Assembly: GCF_964252635.1 (NCBI RefSeq)
Contig: NZ_CAXUNP010000018.1
Location: forward strand, 7,183 to 71,182
Origin: Jatrophihabitans sp964252635
GTDB lineage: Bacteria > Actinomycetota > Actinomycetes > Mycobacteriales > Jatrophihabitantaceae
Direction: 5' to 3'
Length of the DNA: 64,000 nucleotides
Positions 51,118 to 59,855 of the stretch are shown piece after piece (the first letter of the stretch is position 1; every line of letters begins with the position of its first letter). Under the pieces are notes generated by a model. The model was not told where the DNA came from. It searched no databases and saw nothing but the letters and a program-made list of their open reading frames with translations. The position numbers were made by a program, and so were the translations under genes.

Positions 51118-52770
51118 GTGGTCGCGGTCCCGGGGCGACGGCCCCGTCTGCTGCTCGAGCTCGACCTCACCAGCGCACCCATCGAGCTCGAACCCGACGA
51201 CCTGGTCGGCAAGCTGCGCAGCCGGCACCGTCCGCGGCTTCGTGGCGTGCTGCGCACGCTGCACGAGGCAGGGAAGGACGACGTGGTCCGCGGCCTCGTG
51301 GTCAAGGTCGGGGGAGCGGCCCTGCCCTGGGCCATCGCCCAGGAGGTACGGGCCGGTCTCGCGGCTTTTGCCGCATCGGGCAAACCCGCCGTCGCGTGGG
51401 CCGAGACGATCGGCGAGGGCGGCAACGGGACGTCGGACTACGTGCTGGCCAGCGGCTGCCGTGAGATCTGGCTGCAGCCGTCCGGTGAGCTCGCCCTCAT
51501 GGGGGTCGCCAGCGAGACGACCTTCCTGCGCGGCGCGCTGGACAAGCTCGGCATCGAGCCGCAGCTGGACAAGCGGTACGAGTACAAGAGCGCCGCCGAC
51601 CGCATCATGCGCAGTGAGTTCAGCGACGAGGGGCGGGAGGCGCTGGACCGTGTCGTCGCCTCCTTCTGGGACGGGGCGGTCGAGACGATCGCCGGCGCCC
51701 GCGGCCTGTCCGTCGAGGACGTCCGTGCCGCGGCCGACCGGGCTCCGCTGTCGGCCGAGGACGCTGTCGCCGCCGGGCTCGTCGACCGGCTCGGCTACCG
51801 CGACGAGGTCTACGCCGACGTCCGCAGCCGTGCGGGCGAGGACGTGCAGCTGCTGTTCGCCGACCAGTGGACCCCGCCGCGCAGGCCCGTGCAGGCGTTG
51901 CGGCGCGGCAAGGGTTTCGTCGCCCTGGTCGAGGGACACGGTGAGATCACCGGCGGCCGCAGCCGCACCGGTCCGCGCGGGCGGCAGCTGGGCAGCGACA
52001 CCGTGTCGTCCGCGTTCCGGGCCGCGCGCGAGAACGACCACGTCAAGGCCGTGCTGTTCCGGGTGGACTCCCCGGGCGGCTCCGCGGTCGCGTCCGACAC
52101 GATGTGGCGCGAGGTCGAGCTGACCAAACGGGCCGGCAAGCCCGTCATCGTGTCCATGGGCGCCGTCGCCGGCTCCGGCGGCTACTACGTCAGCTGCCCG
52201 GCCGACGTCATCGTCGCCCAGCCCGGCACCATCACCGGATCCATCGGTGTGCTCGGCGGCAAGGTCGTCGTCGCCGAGCTGCTCGACCGACTCGGGTTGG
52301 GCACCGGCCTCGTCGAGCGCGGGGCGAGCGCGTCGATGTACTCGGCCCGCCGCGGGTTCACCGACGAGCAGCGTCAACGGCTGTCGGACATGCTCGATCG
52401 GGTGTACCGCGAGTTCGTGCAGAAGGTCGCCGACGGCCGAGGGATGGGCTACGACGCCGTGCACGAGGTGGCCCGTGGGCGCATCTGGTCGGGGTCGGAC
52501 GCCCTCGCGAACGGGCTCGTCGACCGGCTCGGCTCGTTGCGTGACGCGGCCGCCGTGGCCCGCGAGCGCGCGGATCTGCCCGAGGACGCCCCGGTGCGAC
52601 CGGCGATCTCGATCCCACCGCTCGCGCGGCTCGGCCGACCGAAGTCGAGCGAGGACCCGCGGTCGCTCGCCGCCACCGCCAGCGCCTGGGGCGACCTGGC
52701 CGCACTCGCCGCCGAGTTGCGGCTGCCGGGCGGGGGACCGTTGCGCATGCCGACGTTCCGGATCGGCTGA
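51118..52770 (+). CDS. sppA: Signal peptide peptidase SppA (S49 family)
   Basis: Membrane-associated Ser/Lys protease that digests cleaved signal peptides. 550 residues with tandem S49 domains: general-base Lys in YEYKSAADRIM of the first domain and nucleophile Ser in VAGSGGYYVSCPAD of the second, as in the long SppA form. The frame extends back to 50500; GTG 51118 just after the previous stop gives a compact start, with no obvious N-terminal transmembrane helix. Probably in an operon with the EspI-like gene. Confidence 0.9.
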   Translation: MVAVPGRRPRLLLELDLTSAPIELEPDDLVGKLRSRHRPRLRGVLRTLHEAGKDDVVRGLVVKVGGAALPWAIAQEVRAGLAAFAASGKPAVAWAETIGEGGNGTSDYVLASGCREIWLQPSGELALMGVASETTFLRGALDKLGIEPQLDKRYEYKSAADRIMRSEFSDEGREALDRVVASFWDGAVETIAGARGLSVEDVRAAADRAPLSAEDAVAAGLVDRLGYRDEVYADVRSRAGEDVQLLFADQWTPPRRPVQALRRGKGFVALVEGHGEITGGRSRTGPRGRQLGSDTVSSAFRAARENDHVKAVLFRVDSPGGSAVASDTMWREVELTKRAGKPVIVSMGAVAGSGGYYVSCPADVIVAQPGTITGSIGVLGGKVVVAELLDRLGLGTGLVERGASASMYSARRGFTDEQRQRLSDMLDRVYREFVQKVADGRGMGYDAVHEVARGRIWSGSDALANGLVDRLGSLRDAAAVARERADLPEDAPVRPAISIPPLARLGRPKSSEDPRSLAATASAWGDLAALAAELRLPGGGPLRMPTFRIG

Positions 52771-52773
52771 CCG

Positions 52774-53355
52774 GTGCGTCGAGTCGGGATCATGGGTGGC
52801 ACCTTCGACCCCATCCACCACGGGCACCTGGTGGCGGCCAGCGAGGTCGCCTCGCTGTACGGGCTGGACGAGGTCATCTTCGTGCCCACCGGACGTCCGT
52901 GGCAGAAGACCGAGCGCGAGGTCAGCGACTCCGAGCACCGTTACCTGATGACGGTCATCGCCACGGCGTCCAACCCACGGTTCTGGGTCAGCCGTGTCGA
53001 CATCGACCGCGCCGGGCCGACCTACACGATCGACACCATCCGCGACATCGCCGCCCTGCGTCCCGACGCGGAGCTGTTCTTCATCACCGGCGCCGATGCG
53101 CTCGGCCAGATCCTGTCCTGGAAGGACGCCGAGGAGGCGTTGGGGCTCGCCCACTTCGTCGGCGTCACCCGTCCCGGTTACGAGCTGTCCGACGCGCACC
53201 TGCCGCGCGACGCGGTGCGGCTGCTCGACGTGCCCGCGCTGGCCATCTCCTCCAGCGGCATCCGGGAACGGGTGTCGGCCGGCCGGCCGGTCTGGTACCT
53301 CGTGCCGGACGGGGTCGTGCAGTACATCAACAAGCACGGCCTCTACGGCCCGTAG
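52774..53355 (+). CDS. nadD: Nicotinate-nucleotide adenylyltransferase
   Basis: Makes deamido-NAD from nicotinate mononucleotide and ATP. The nucleotidyltransferase motif is GGTFDPIHHGHL, with the C-terminal SSSGIRERV motif; 193 residues is normal. GTG 52774 starts 3 nt after sppA. Its TAG stop (53353-53355) forms the first half of the -10 box TAGACT for rsfS. The nadD-rsfS-phosphatase order is conserved in actinobacteria. Confidence 0.95.
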   Translation: MRRVGIMGGTFDPIHHGHLVAASEVASLYGLDEVIFVPTGRPWQKTEREVSDSEHRYLMTVIATASNPRFWVSRVDIDRAGPTYTIDTIRDIAALRPDAELFFITGADALGQILSWKDAEEALGLAHFVGVTRPGYELSDAHLPRDAVRLLDVPALAISSSGIRERVSAGRPVWYLVPDGVVQYINKHGLYGP

Positions 53356-53367
53356 ACTCAACGGCAA

Positions 53368-53775
53368 ATGACTGCCACCGACGAAGCGATCGAGCTCGCC
53401 CAGACCGCCGCCCAGGCGGCCGCCGACAAGCTCGCGACCGACATCGTGCTCATCGACGTCAGCGACCGCCTGGCCATCACCGACGTGTTCGTGGTGGTCA
53501 CCGGCACCAACGAACGGCAGGTCGAGGCCGTCGTCGACGCCGTCGAGGAGAAGCTGCGCGCGACCGGCCACAAGCCGATCCGGCGCGAGGGCCAGCGCGA
53601 CGGTCGCTGGGTGCTGCTCGACTACGGCGACGTCGTGGTGCACGTGCAGCACTCCGAGGAGCGGGTGTTCTACGCCCTCGAACGGCTGTGGAAGGACTGC
53701 CCGTTCATCCCCTTCACCGACGCGGCGGCCGCCGCGCACGCCGCCGCCCGCGCGTCCGGCGACGACGGCGCGTGA
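53368..53775 (+). CDS. rsfS: Ribosomal silencing factor RsfS
   Basis: Binds L14 on the 50S subunit and blocks subunit joining under starvation. 135 residues; DIVLIDVSDRLAITDVFVV and RREGQRDGRWVLLDYGDVVVHV are diagnostic. ATG 53368 lies 9 nt after -10 TAGACT (53353-53358), so the transcript from that site is leaderless or nearly so. Its stop overlaps the next GTG by 4 nt. Confidence 0.95.
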   Translation: MTATDEAIELAQTAAQAAADKLATDIVLIDVSDRLAITDVFVVVTGTNERQVEAVVDAVEEKLRATGHKPIRREGQRDGRWVLLDYGDVVVHVQHSEERVFYALERLWKDCPFIPFTDAAAAAHAAARASGDDGA

Positions 53776-54440
53776 GCAGCAGAAGCCTGCTGCTCCTGCG
53801 ACACGGACGCACGGCGTGGAACGCCCAGCGCCGCTTCCAGGGTCAGGCCGACCCGCCGCTCGACGACACCGGGCGGGCGCAGGCCTACGAGGTCGGCGCG
53901 CTCATGGCCGCCGTCCGTCCCGACCTGCTCGTCACCTCCGACCTCGCCCGCGCGGAGCAGACCGCCGAGATCGTCGCGGCGGCCACGGGGCTCGACGCCA
54001 TCACCGACGCCCGGCTGCGGGAGCGCGGGCTCGGCCACTGGGAGGGGCTGACCCGCGACGAGGTCGAGCAGACCTACCCGACCGAGTACGCCGAGTGGGT
54101 GGCCGGCCGCGACGTCAGCGAACGCGGCGGCGAGGACCGCGAGCAGGTCGCGACCAGGGCCCGGAAGGCGTTCGACGAGCTGCCCGTCGTGCCCATCACC
54201 GTGCTCGTCAGCCACAGCGCGACGGCGATGGCGTTGACGAACGCGCTGCTCGGCATCCCGCAGCACGTCCGTCCTCTCGGTCCGCTCGCCAACTGCCACT
54301 GGACCGAGCTGTACTGCGAGTTGCACGACGACGTCCCGACGTGGCGGGTCCGCGGCCACAACCTGGGTGCGCCGGGCACCGTGGTGCCGTTGCCGGCACA
54401 CGGCACCGCCCTCGACGACGCGGCCGACGCCGACGCCTGA
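53772..54440 (+). CDS. Histidine phosphatase (phosphoglycerate mutase-like)
   Basis: 222 residues. The phospho-His motif is LLLLRHGRTAWN; the second catalytic His is in VLVSHSATAMAL, and RERGLGHWEGL is typical of this phosphatase superfamily. Substrate not determinable; orthologues after rsfS are annotated variously as phosphoglycerate mutase or glucosyl-3-phosphoglycerate phosphatase. GTG 53772 overlaps the rsfS stop (GTGA). Confidence 0.88.
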   Translation: MSSRSLLLLRHGRTAWNAQRRFQGQADPPLDDTGRAQAYEVGALMAAVRPDLLVTSDLARAEQTAEIVAAATGLDAITDARLRERGLGHWEGLTRDEVEQTYPTEYAEWVAGRDVSERGGEDREQVATRARKAFDELPVVPITVLVSHSATAMALTNALLGIPQHVRPLGPLANCHWTELYCELHDDVPTWRVRGHNLGAPGTVVPLPAHGTALDDAADADA

Positions 54441-54558
54441 GCACGTCCGCCGTCCGCCTTGTCCGGTCTTGTCCCCCCGGCCCGACGCGCGGGTCGCACG
54501 ACCTGCGTGGCCGCGCGTCCGTCGCCCTCGACCTCCCGCTAACCTGACCGACAGGTGC

Positions 54559-54594
54559 CCCCGCGCCCGGTGGCGACGGACGGCGGGCGCGGGG
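54559..54594 (+). terminator. Strong GC hairpin upstream of the leuS leader
   Basis: CCCCGCGCCCG (54559-54569) pairs perfectly with 54584-54594 around a 14-nt loop. It lies 118 nt after the phosphatase stop and before the leuS promoter, fitting a T-run-less terminator that insulates leuS. Confidence 0.5.
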
Positions 54595-54629
54595 TGTGCA
54601 CCTCAACCGGGCCTCGAGGCCGTCCGCGG

Positions 54630-54635
54630 TATCCT
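54630..54635 (+). promoter_or_regulatory. -10 box of the leuS transcript
   Basis: TATCCT ends 7 nt before the GTG of the leader peptide, the same spacing seen at the leaderless genes in this window. No good -35 is visible. The rest of 54441-54642 contains only the hairpin at 54559-54594 and a small 5-bp inverted repeat. Confidence 0.6.
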
Positions 54636-54642
54636 CTTCAGC

Positions 54643-54684
54643 GTGACGAGCCCGGACGACCTGCTCCTTAGTGAGCCGCGCTGA
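54643..54684 (+). CDS. leuS leader peptide
   Basis: GTG-started ORF of 13 residues, MTSPDDLLLSEPR, with three consecutive Leu codons (CTG CTC CTT, 54661-54669) and a TGA stop. It sits at the predicted 5' end of the leuS mRNA and is followed by mutually exclusive hairpins, the hallmark of ribosome-mediated attenuation: slow decoding when charged tRNA-Leu is scarce would raise LeuS synthesis. Confidence 0.75.
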   Translation: MTSPDDLLLSEPR

Positions 54685-54738
54685 TCGGTAAGCAGACACC
54701 GACAGTGCGGCCGAGCCTCTGCGACAACGCAGGGGCTC
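54675..54738 (+). promoter_or_regulatory. leuS attenuator (pause hairpin plus terminator)
   Basis: Hairpin 1 (54675-54711) pairs GCCGC-G-CTG-TCGGT with ACCGA-CAG-T-GCGGC and has one bulged A; its 5' arm overlaps the end of the leader ORF. Hairpin 2 (54713-54738) pairs GAGCCTCTGC with GCAGGGGCTC around GACAAC, followed by TTC. The loop segment GCAGA (54692-54696) can instead pair with TCTGC (54718-54722), which would break the terminator when a ribosome stalls at the Leu codons. No T-box consensus is present. Confidence 0.65.
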
Positions 54739-54832
54739 TTCGCATGTCCGGCCCGGCCGCACCCGCAGATGACCCCCGCGCGGTGACCGGCCAGGGCGCG
54801 GCCGCAGTCACCCACCCGGCATAGGAGCCACC

Positions 54833-57718
54833 ATGAGCAGCGGCGCAGACACCAGACCCGCCAACCCCGAGTCGCCCGCCGACATCCCCGCCCACCGCTA
54901 CACCGCCGCCCTCGCCGGCCAGATCGAGACGGCCTGGCAGCGGCGCTGGATGGACGAGGGCACGTTCGACGCGCCCAACCCCGTCGGTCCCCTGTCCGAG
55001 GGCTTTGACCGCGTCGCCATCGGGCGGCACACCTACATCATGGACATGTTCCCGTACCCGTCCGGGACGGGCCTGCACGTCGGCCACCCGCTGGGCTACA
55101 TCGGCACGGACGTCTTCGCCCGGTTCCGGCGCATGCAGGGTGACAACGTCCTGCACACCATGGGCTTCGACGCGTTCGGCCTGCCCGCCGAGCAGTACGC
55201 GGTGGAGACCGGGCAGCACCCGCGCGTGACCACCTACGGCAACATCGAGGTGTTCCTGCAGCAGCTGCGCCGGCTCGGCCTGGGCCACGACGAGCGGCGC
55301 CGGTTCGCGACCACCGATCCGTCGTACTACCGCTGGACGCAGTGGATCTTCCTGCAGATCTTCAACTCCTGGTACGACACCGACCTGGACAAGGCCCGGC
55401 CGATCGCCGAGTTGATCACCGAGCTGGACGCGGGTGAGCGGCGTCCCGGGCCGGGCACGAACGCGACCGGCCGCCCGTGGTCGGAGCTGTCCGAGACCGA
55501 GAAGCGACAGGTGGTCGACAACCACCGGCTGGTCTACCGCAGCGACGCCACCGTCAACTGGGCCCCGGGCCTGGGCACGGTGCTGTCCAACGAGGAGGTC
55601 ACCGCCGACGGCCGCTCCGAGCGCGGCAACTTCCCGGTGTTCCGCAAGCCGCTGCCGCAGTGGAACATGCGCATCACCGCCTACGCCGACCGCCTGGTCC
55701 GCGACCTGGACCTCATCGACTGGCCCGACAAGGTCCGCGCCATGCAGCGCAACTGGATCGGTCGCTCGACCGGCGCCCACGTCGCGTTCGCCTCGCCCGC
55801 CGGCGACATCGAGGTGTTCACCACCCGTCCCGACACCCTGTTCGGTGCGACGTACATGGTGCTGGCCCCTGAGCACCCGCTGGTCCCGTCGTTGACGACC
55901 GACGCCTGGCCGGCCGACACCCCGGTGACCTGGACGGGGGACGCGCTGACCCCGCCCGTCGCCGTCGAGCAGTACCGGCTGGCCGCGTCGCGACGCTCGG
56001 AGCTGGACCGGCAGGCGGGCGACCGCGCGAAGACCGGTGTGTTCACCGGCTCCTACGCGATCAACCCGGTCACCGGCGCGCCCGTGCCCGTCTTCGTCGC
56101 CGACTACGTGCTGATGGGCTACGGCACCGGTGCGATCATGGCCGTGCCGTCCGAGGACCAGCGTGACTGGGACTTCGCCGAGGTGTACGGCCTGCCCGTC
56201 GTGCGGACCGTCGCCCCGCCCGAGGGCTGGGACGGTGGCGCGTACGCGGGCGAGGGCGCGCGCATCAACTCCAGCAACGACGAGGTCTCCCTGGACGGGC
56301 TGGACGTCGCCGGCGCGAAGGCCCGCATCATCGAGTGGCTGGAAGCGGCGGGCCGTGGTCGCGGGGCCGTCACGTACCGCCTGCGCGACTGGCTGTTCAG
56401 CCGCCAGCGGTACTGGGGCGAGCCGTTCCCGATCGTCTACGACGAGACCGGGCTGCCCGTCGCGCTGCCCGAGTCGATGCTGCCCGTGGAGCTGCCCGAG
56501 ACCGACGACTTCTCGCCGAAGTCGTTCCCGCCCGACGACGCCGACTCCACGCCCGAGCCGCCGCTGGGTCGCCTGGGGGACTGGGTCGAGGTCGAGCTGG
56601 ACCTGGGCGACGGGCCCAAGAAGTACCGCCGCGAGACCAACACCATGCCGAACTGGGCCGGGTCGTGCTGGTACGAGCTGCGCTACCTCGACCCGAACAA
56701 CACCGAGCGGCCGGTCGACCCCGAGATCGAGCACTACTGGATGGGCCCGAACGCCGACCGCCCGCTGGGCGGCGTCGAGTTGTACGTCGGTGGCGTCGAG
56801 CACGCCGTGCTGCACCTGCTGTACGCGCGGTTCTGGCACAAGGTCCTGTACGACCTGGGTTACCTGACGTCGTCCGAGCCGTTCCACAAGCTGATCAACC
56901 AGGGTTACGTGCAGGCCTACGCCTACCGCAACGCCGACGGGTTCGCGGTGCAGGCCGACGAGGTCGTCGAGGACGGCGAGCGGTTCTTCCACGACGGGGC
57001 CGAGGTCACTCGCGAGAACGGCAAGATGGGCAAGTCGCTGAAGAACGTGACGACCCCCGACGAGATGTACGCCGCCTACGGCGCCGACACGTTGCGGCTG
57101 TTCGAGATGTTCACCGGGCCGCTCGAGCAGGACCGGACGTGGGACACGAAGGCCGTCGTCGGCCCGTTCCGCCAGTTGCAACGCATCTGGCGCGTCGTCG
57201 TCGACGAGCAGACGGGGCAGACGCACGTGGCCGACGTGCCCGCTCCGGACGAGCTGAATCGCCTGCTGCACAAGACGTTGCACGCGGTGCGGGAGAGCTA
57301 CGAGGCCTTGCGCTTCAACACCGCCATCGCCCGCATCATCGAGCTGAACAACGCGGTCGGGGCCGGCTTCCCGAACGGTGGCGCGCCGCGTGCGATCGCC
57401 GAGGCGATCGTGCTCATGCTCGCACCGCTGGCCCCGCACATCAGCGAGGAGCTGTGGTCGCGCCTCGGGCACCCGTCCTCGCTGGCGTGGGAGACGATGC
57501 CGCAGGCCGATCCCGCGCTGCTGGTCGACGACGTCGTCGAGGTGCCGGTGCAGGTCAACGGCAAGGTGCGCGCGGTGGTGCAGGTGCCGGCCGATGCCGA
57601 CACCGACGCGCTGGAGGCCGCCGCGCGTGCCGACGAGAAGATCGCGTCCGCGCTGGACGGACGCGACGTGCGGCGGGTCGTCGCCGTGCCGGGCCGCCTC
57701 GTCAACTTCGTGGTCTGA
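54833..57718 (+). CDS. leuS: Leucine--tRNA ligase
   Basis: Class I synthetase charging tRNA-Leu, 961 residues. The HIGH-type motif is HVGH at 82-85 (PYPSGTGLHVGHPLGY); the KMSKS loop reads KMGKS at 731-735. An editing CP1 domain with MGYGTGAIMAVPSEDQRD and the C-terminal anticodon/arm domains are present. ATG 54833 follows AGGAG. It is controlled by the attenuator about 95-160 nt upstream. Confidence 0.97.
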   Translation: MSSGADTRPANPESPADIPAHRYTAALAGQIETAWQRRWMDEGTFDAPNPVGPLSEGFDRVAIGRHTYIMDMFPYPSGTGLHVGHPLGYIGTDVFARFRRMQGDNVLHTMGFDAFGLPAEQYAVETGQHPRVTTYGNIEVFLQQLRRLGLGHDERRRFATTDPSYYRWTQWIFLQIFNSWYDTDLDKARPIAELITELDAGERRPGPGTNATGRPWSELSETEKRQVVDNHRLVYRSDATVNWAPGLGTVLSNEEVTADGRSERGNFPVFRKPLPQWNMRITAYADRLVRDLDLIDWPDKVRAMQRNWIGRSTGAHVAFASPAGDIEVFTTRPDTLFGATYMVLAPEHPLVPSLTTDAWPADTPVTWTGDALTPPVAVEQYRLAASRRSELDRQAGDRAKTGVFTGSYAINPVTGAPVPVFVADYVLMGYGTGAIMAVPSEDQRDWDFAEVYGLPVVRTVAPPEGWDGGAYAGEGARINSSNDEVSLDGLDVAGAKARIIEWLEAAGRGRGAVTYRLRDWLFSRQRYWGEPFPIVYDETGLPVALPESMLPVELPETDDFSPKSFPPDDADSTPEPPLGRLGDWVEVELDLGDGPKKYRRETNTMPNWAGSCWYELRYLDPNNTERPVDPEIEHYWMGPNADRPLGGVELYVGGVEHAVLHLLYARFWHKVLYDLGYLTSSEPFHKLINQGYVQAYAYRNADGFAVQADEVVEDGERFFHDGAEVTRENGKMGKSLKNVTTPDEMYAAYGADTLRLFEMFTGPLEQDRTWDTKAVVGPFRQLQRIWRVVVDEQTGQTHVADVPAPDELNRLLHKTLHAVRESYEALRFNTAIARIIELNNAVGAGFPNGGAPRAIAEAIVLMLAPLAPHISEELWSRLGHPSSLAWETMPQADPALLVDDVVEVPVQVNGKVRAVVQVPADADTDALEAAARADEKIASALDGRDVRRVVAVPGRLVNFVV

Positions 57719-57723
57719 CGCCG

Positions 57724-58575
57724 ATGACGGGTCGGGTCGCGGTGGTCACGGACTCGACGTCCTGCCTGTCCGGTGCGACAGCGGCCGAGCTCGGCATCCA
57801 CGTGGTGCCGCTGCGCGTGATGCTGGGTCACCGGGTGGCCGTCGACGACGGCGCCGACATCACCCCGGGCGACGTCGTGCGGGCGCTGCGCGAGAAGTTC
57901 GCGGTCAGTACCTCGCGTCCCACACCGGCGGAGTTCGCCGCCGCGTACCGGACGGTGTTGGAGTCCGGTGCGGAGCGGGTCGTCTCGGTGCACCTGTCGG
58001 CGGCGCTGTCGGGCACGTGGGAGTCGGCGACCCTGGCCGCACAGGACTTCCCGCACGGCGTGGTCCGGGTCGTGGACTCGCGTTCGACGGCGATGGGGCT
58101 GGGGTTCGCGGTGCTCGCCGCGGCGCACGCGGCGCAGGCGGGGCAGAGCGCGGCGGGCGTGCAGGGCGCGGCCACCGAGGCCGTCGACCGCACGCGCACG
58201 ATGTTCTACGTCGACACCCTGGAGTACCTCCGGCGGGGCGGCCGGGTCGGGTCGGCGCAGGCTCTGCTCGCGACGTCGCTGTCGGTGAAGCCGTTGCTGC
58301 AGATGGTCGAGGGGCAGATCGTCCCGCTCGAGAAGGTGCGTACCTCGTCCCGGGCCGTGGCGCGCCTCGTGGAGCTGACCGTGGCGGCCGCGGGCGACGA
58401 CGACGTCGATCTCGCCGTGCACCACCTCGGCGTGCCCGAGCGGGCCGATGCCCTGCTCGCGACCCTGCAGACCGCGCTGCCGCGGCTGCAGGACGCGCGG
58501 GTGGCCGAGCTCGGCGCCGTCATCGGCGCGCACCTCGGCCCGGGCGTCCTCGGGACGGTCTTGGTCAGAAAGTAG
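57724..58575 (+). CDS. DegV family fatty-acid-binding protein
   Basis: 283 residues. VVTDSTSCLSGATAAELGI and TSRPTPAEFAAAYRTVLE with VHLSAALSGTWESA are DegV signatures, in which the conserved Ser/Thr and His bind a fatty acid carboxylate (FakB-like fold). No FakA partner is adjacent, so the acyl acceptor is unknown. ATG 57724 lies 5 nt after the leuS stop; a longer open frame upstream is a leuS shadow. Confidence 0.9.
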   Translation: MTGRVAVVTDSTSCLSGATAAELGIHVVPLRVMLGHRVAVDDGADITPGDVVRALREKFAVSTSRPTPAEFAAAYRTVLESGAERVVSVHLSAALSGTWESATLAAQDFPHGVVRVVDSRSTAMGLGFAVLAAAHAAQAGQSAAGVQGAATEAVDRTRTMFYVDTLEYLRRGGRVGSAQALLATSLSVKPLLQMVEGQIVPLEKVRTSSRAVARLVELTVAAAGDDDVDLAVHHLGVPERADALLATLQTALPRLQDARVAELGAVIGAHLGPGVLGTVLVRK

Positions 58576-58747
58576 GAGCGGGCCCGGAGGTAGGAGCCGG
58601 TTCATAGGGGTGAGAGCCGAGCCAGCGCCGGCCGCTGCTACCACACCGGCCCGACAGTGGCGGCCGGTTCGTACACAGGCGGCCGGCACGTCCACAACCG
58701 TGCGTTCCTGCCCCCACGGTCCGTCGCCGCTGCCTAGCGTCGGCCGG

Positions 58748-59855
58748 GTGCGAGGTGAGCGGTCGGTACCCCGTGGTGAGGCGGGGCGGGTGGCGTTACG
58801 GGTGCGCGAGCTGCTCGAGTACCACGAGCGTGCGGTCGGTACGGTCGGTGCGGTCGACGACGTCGACGGCGGTGGCGGATACGTCGGGAACGGGAACGGC
58901 GATGCCGACGGCCGCGATCTCGACGGCCGCGATCTCGACGGCCGCGATCTCGACGGCCGCGATCTCGACGGCCGCNNNNNNNNNNNNNNNNNNNNNNNNN
59001 NNNNNNNNNNNNNNNNNNNNNNNNNNNNNNNNNNNNNNNNNNNNNNNNNNNNNNNNNNNNNNNNNNNNNNNNNNNGATGTCGACGACCGCGGCCGGTGGA
59101 GCGGTGGCCCGTCGCGGTGGCAGCGCCTGCAGGCGCGCGTCCCGATGCGGCTCGATCCCGGTCGCCGTGCGGCGTGGGGGGTGGGGGCCGCCGTCGTGCT
59201 CGCGGCCGTCATCACCGGAATCTGGCTGATGTCGTCACGCCCGGCGGCGGTGCCCGTCTCCGCGCGGGTCCCGCAGGTGCCCGGGTCGACGCTGACCGGT
59301 AGCGGTGGCTCGCCCTCACCCGCCCGAGGCTCGCCCTTGGGTGGTACGTCCGCGGGTACGGCCATCAGCAACGGCCCGGCCGTGTCGGGCTCGACGCCGA
59401 CCGGGCTGGTGGTCGTCGACGTCGCGGGCAAGGTCGTCCGACCGGGGCTGTACCGGCTCCCCGCCGGTAGCCGGATCGACGACGCGCTCCGAGCCGCGGG
59501 CGGTGCCCGCCACGGGGTGGACCTCAGCAGCCTCAACCTCGCCGCCCCGCTCGTCGACGGCCAGCAGGTCGTAGTCGGCGTGCCGGGCGCAACGGGGGCG
59601 CAGCCTCCGGTCGCCGGGACGGGCGGCTCGGTCACCGCCGGCGGCACGAGCCCGGCCACCGCCGGGCCGGTGAACCTCAACACCGCGAACCTCGAGCAGC
59701 TCGACGCCCTGCCGGGCGTCGGGCCGGTGCTGGCGCAGCACATCCTGGACTGGCGCGGCCAGCACGGCCGCTTCACCGGCGTCGACCAGCTCAACGACGT
59801 CAGCGGCATCGGCGACGTCAAGTTCGCCGAGCTCAAGAACCTGGTCACCGTGTGA
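58748..59855 (+). CDS. comEA: ComEA-like DNA-binding competence protein, with an assembly gap
   Basis: N-part (58748-58975): MRGERSVPRGEAGRVALRVR followed by DGRDL repeats, cut by 100 N (58976-59075). C-part: one transmembrane helix (GVGAAVVLAAVITGIWLM), a SLBB-like segment VVVDVAGKVVRPGLYRLPAG and the helix-hairpin-helix pair LNTANLEQLDALPGVGP and VDQLNDVSGIGDVKF. It binds double-stranded DNA outside the membrane for ComEC. The post-gap frame differs from the pre-gap frame by one base, so 100 is not the true gap length. TAGCGT (58735-58740) ends 7 nt before GTG 58748. It overlaps comEC by 4 nt. Confidence 0.88.
58908..59075 (+). repeat. 15-bp tandem repeats in comEA, ending in a 100-N gap
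   Basis: GACGGCCGCGATCTC is repeated about four and a half times (DGRDL in the coding frame) up to the first N. After the gap DVDDRG looks like a degenerate continuation. The array is therefore longer than assembled. Confidence 0.9.

Noticed and set aside
54675..54832. T-box riboswitch before leuS
   Set aside because: No T-box core sequence or specifier stem is visible, and the leader ORF with three Leu codons explains the region better.
57023..57037. KMGKS instead of KMSKS in LeuS as a possible defect
   Set aside because: The rest of the loop and enzyme is intact, and a Ser to Gly variant here is, to my knowledge, usual in actinobacterial LeuS.
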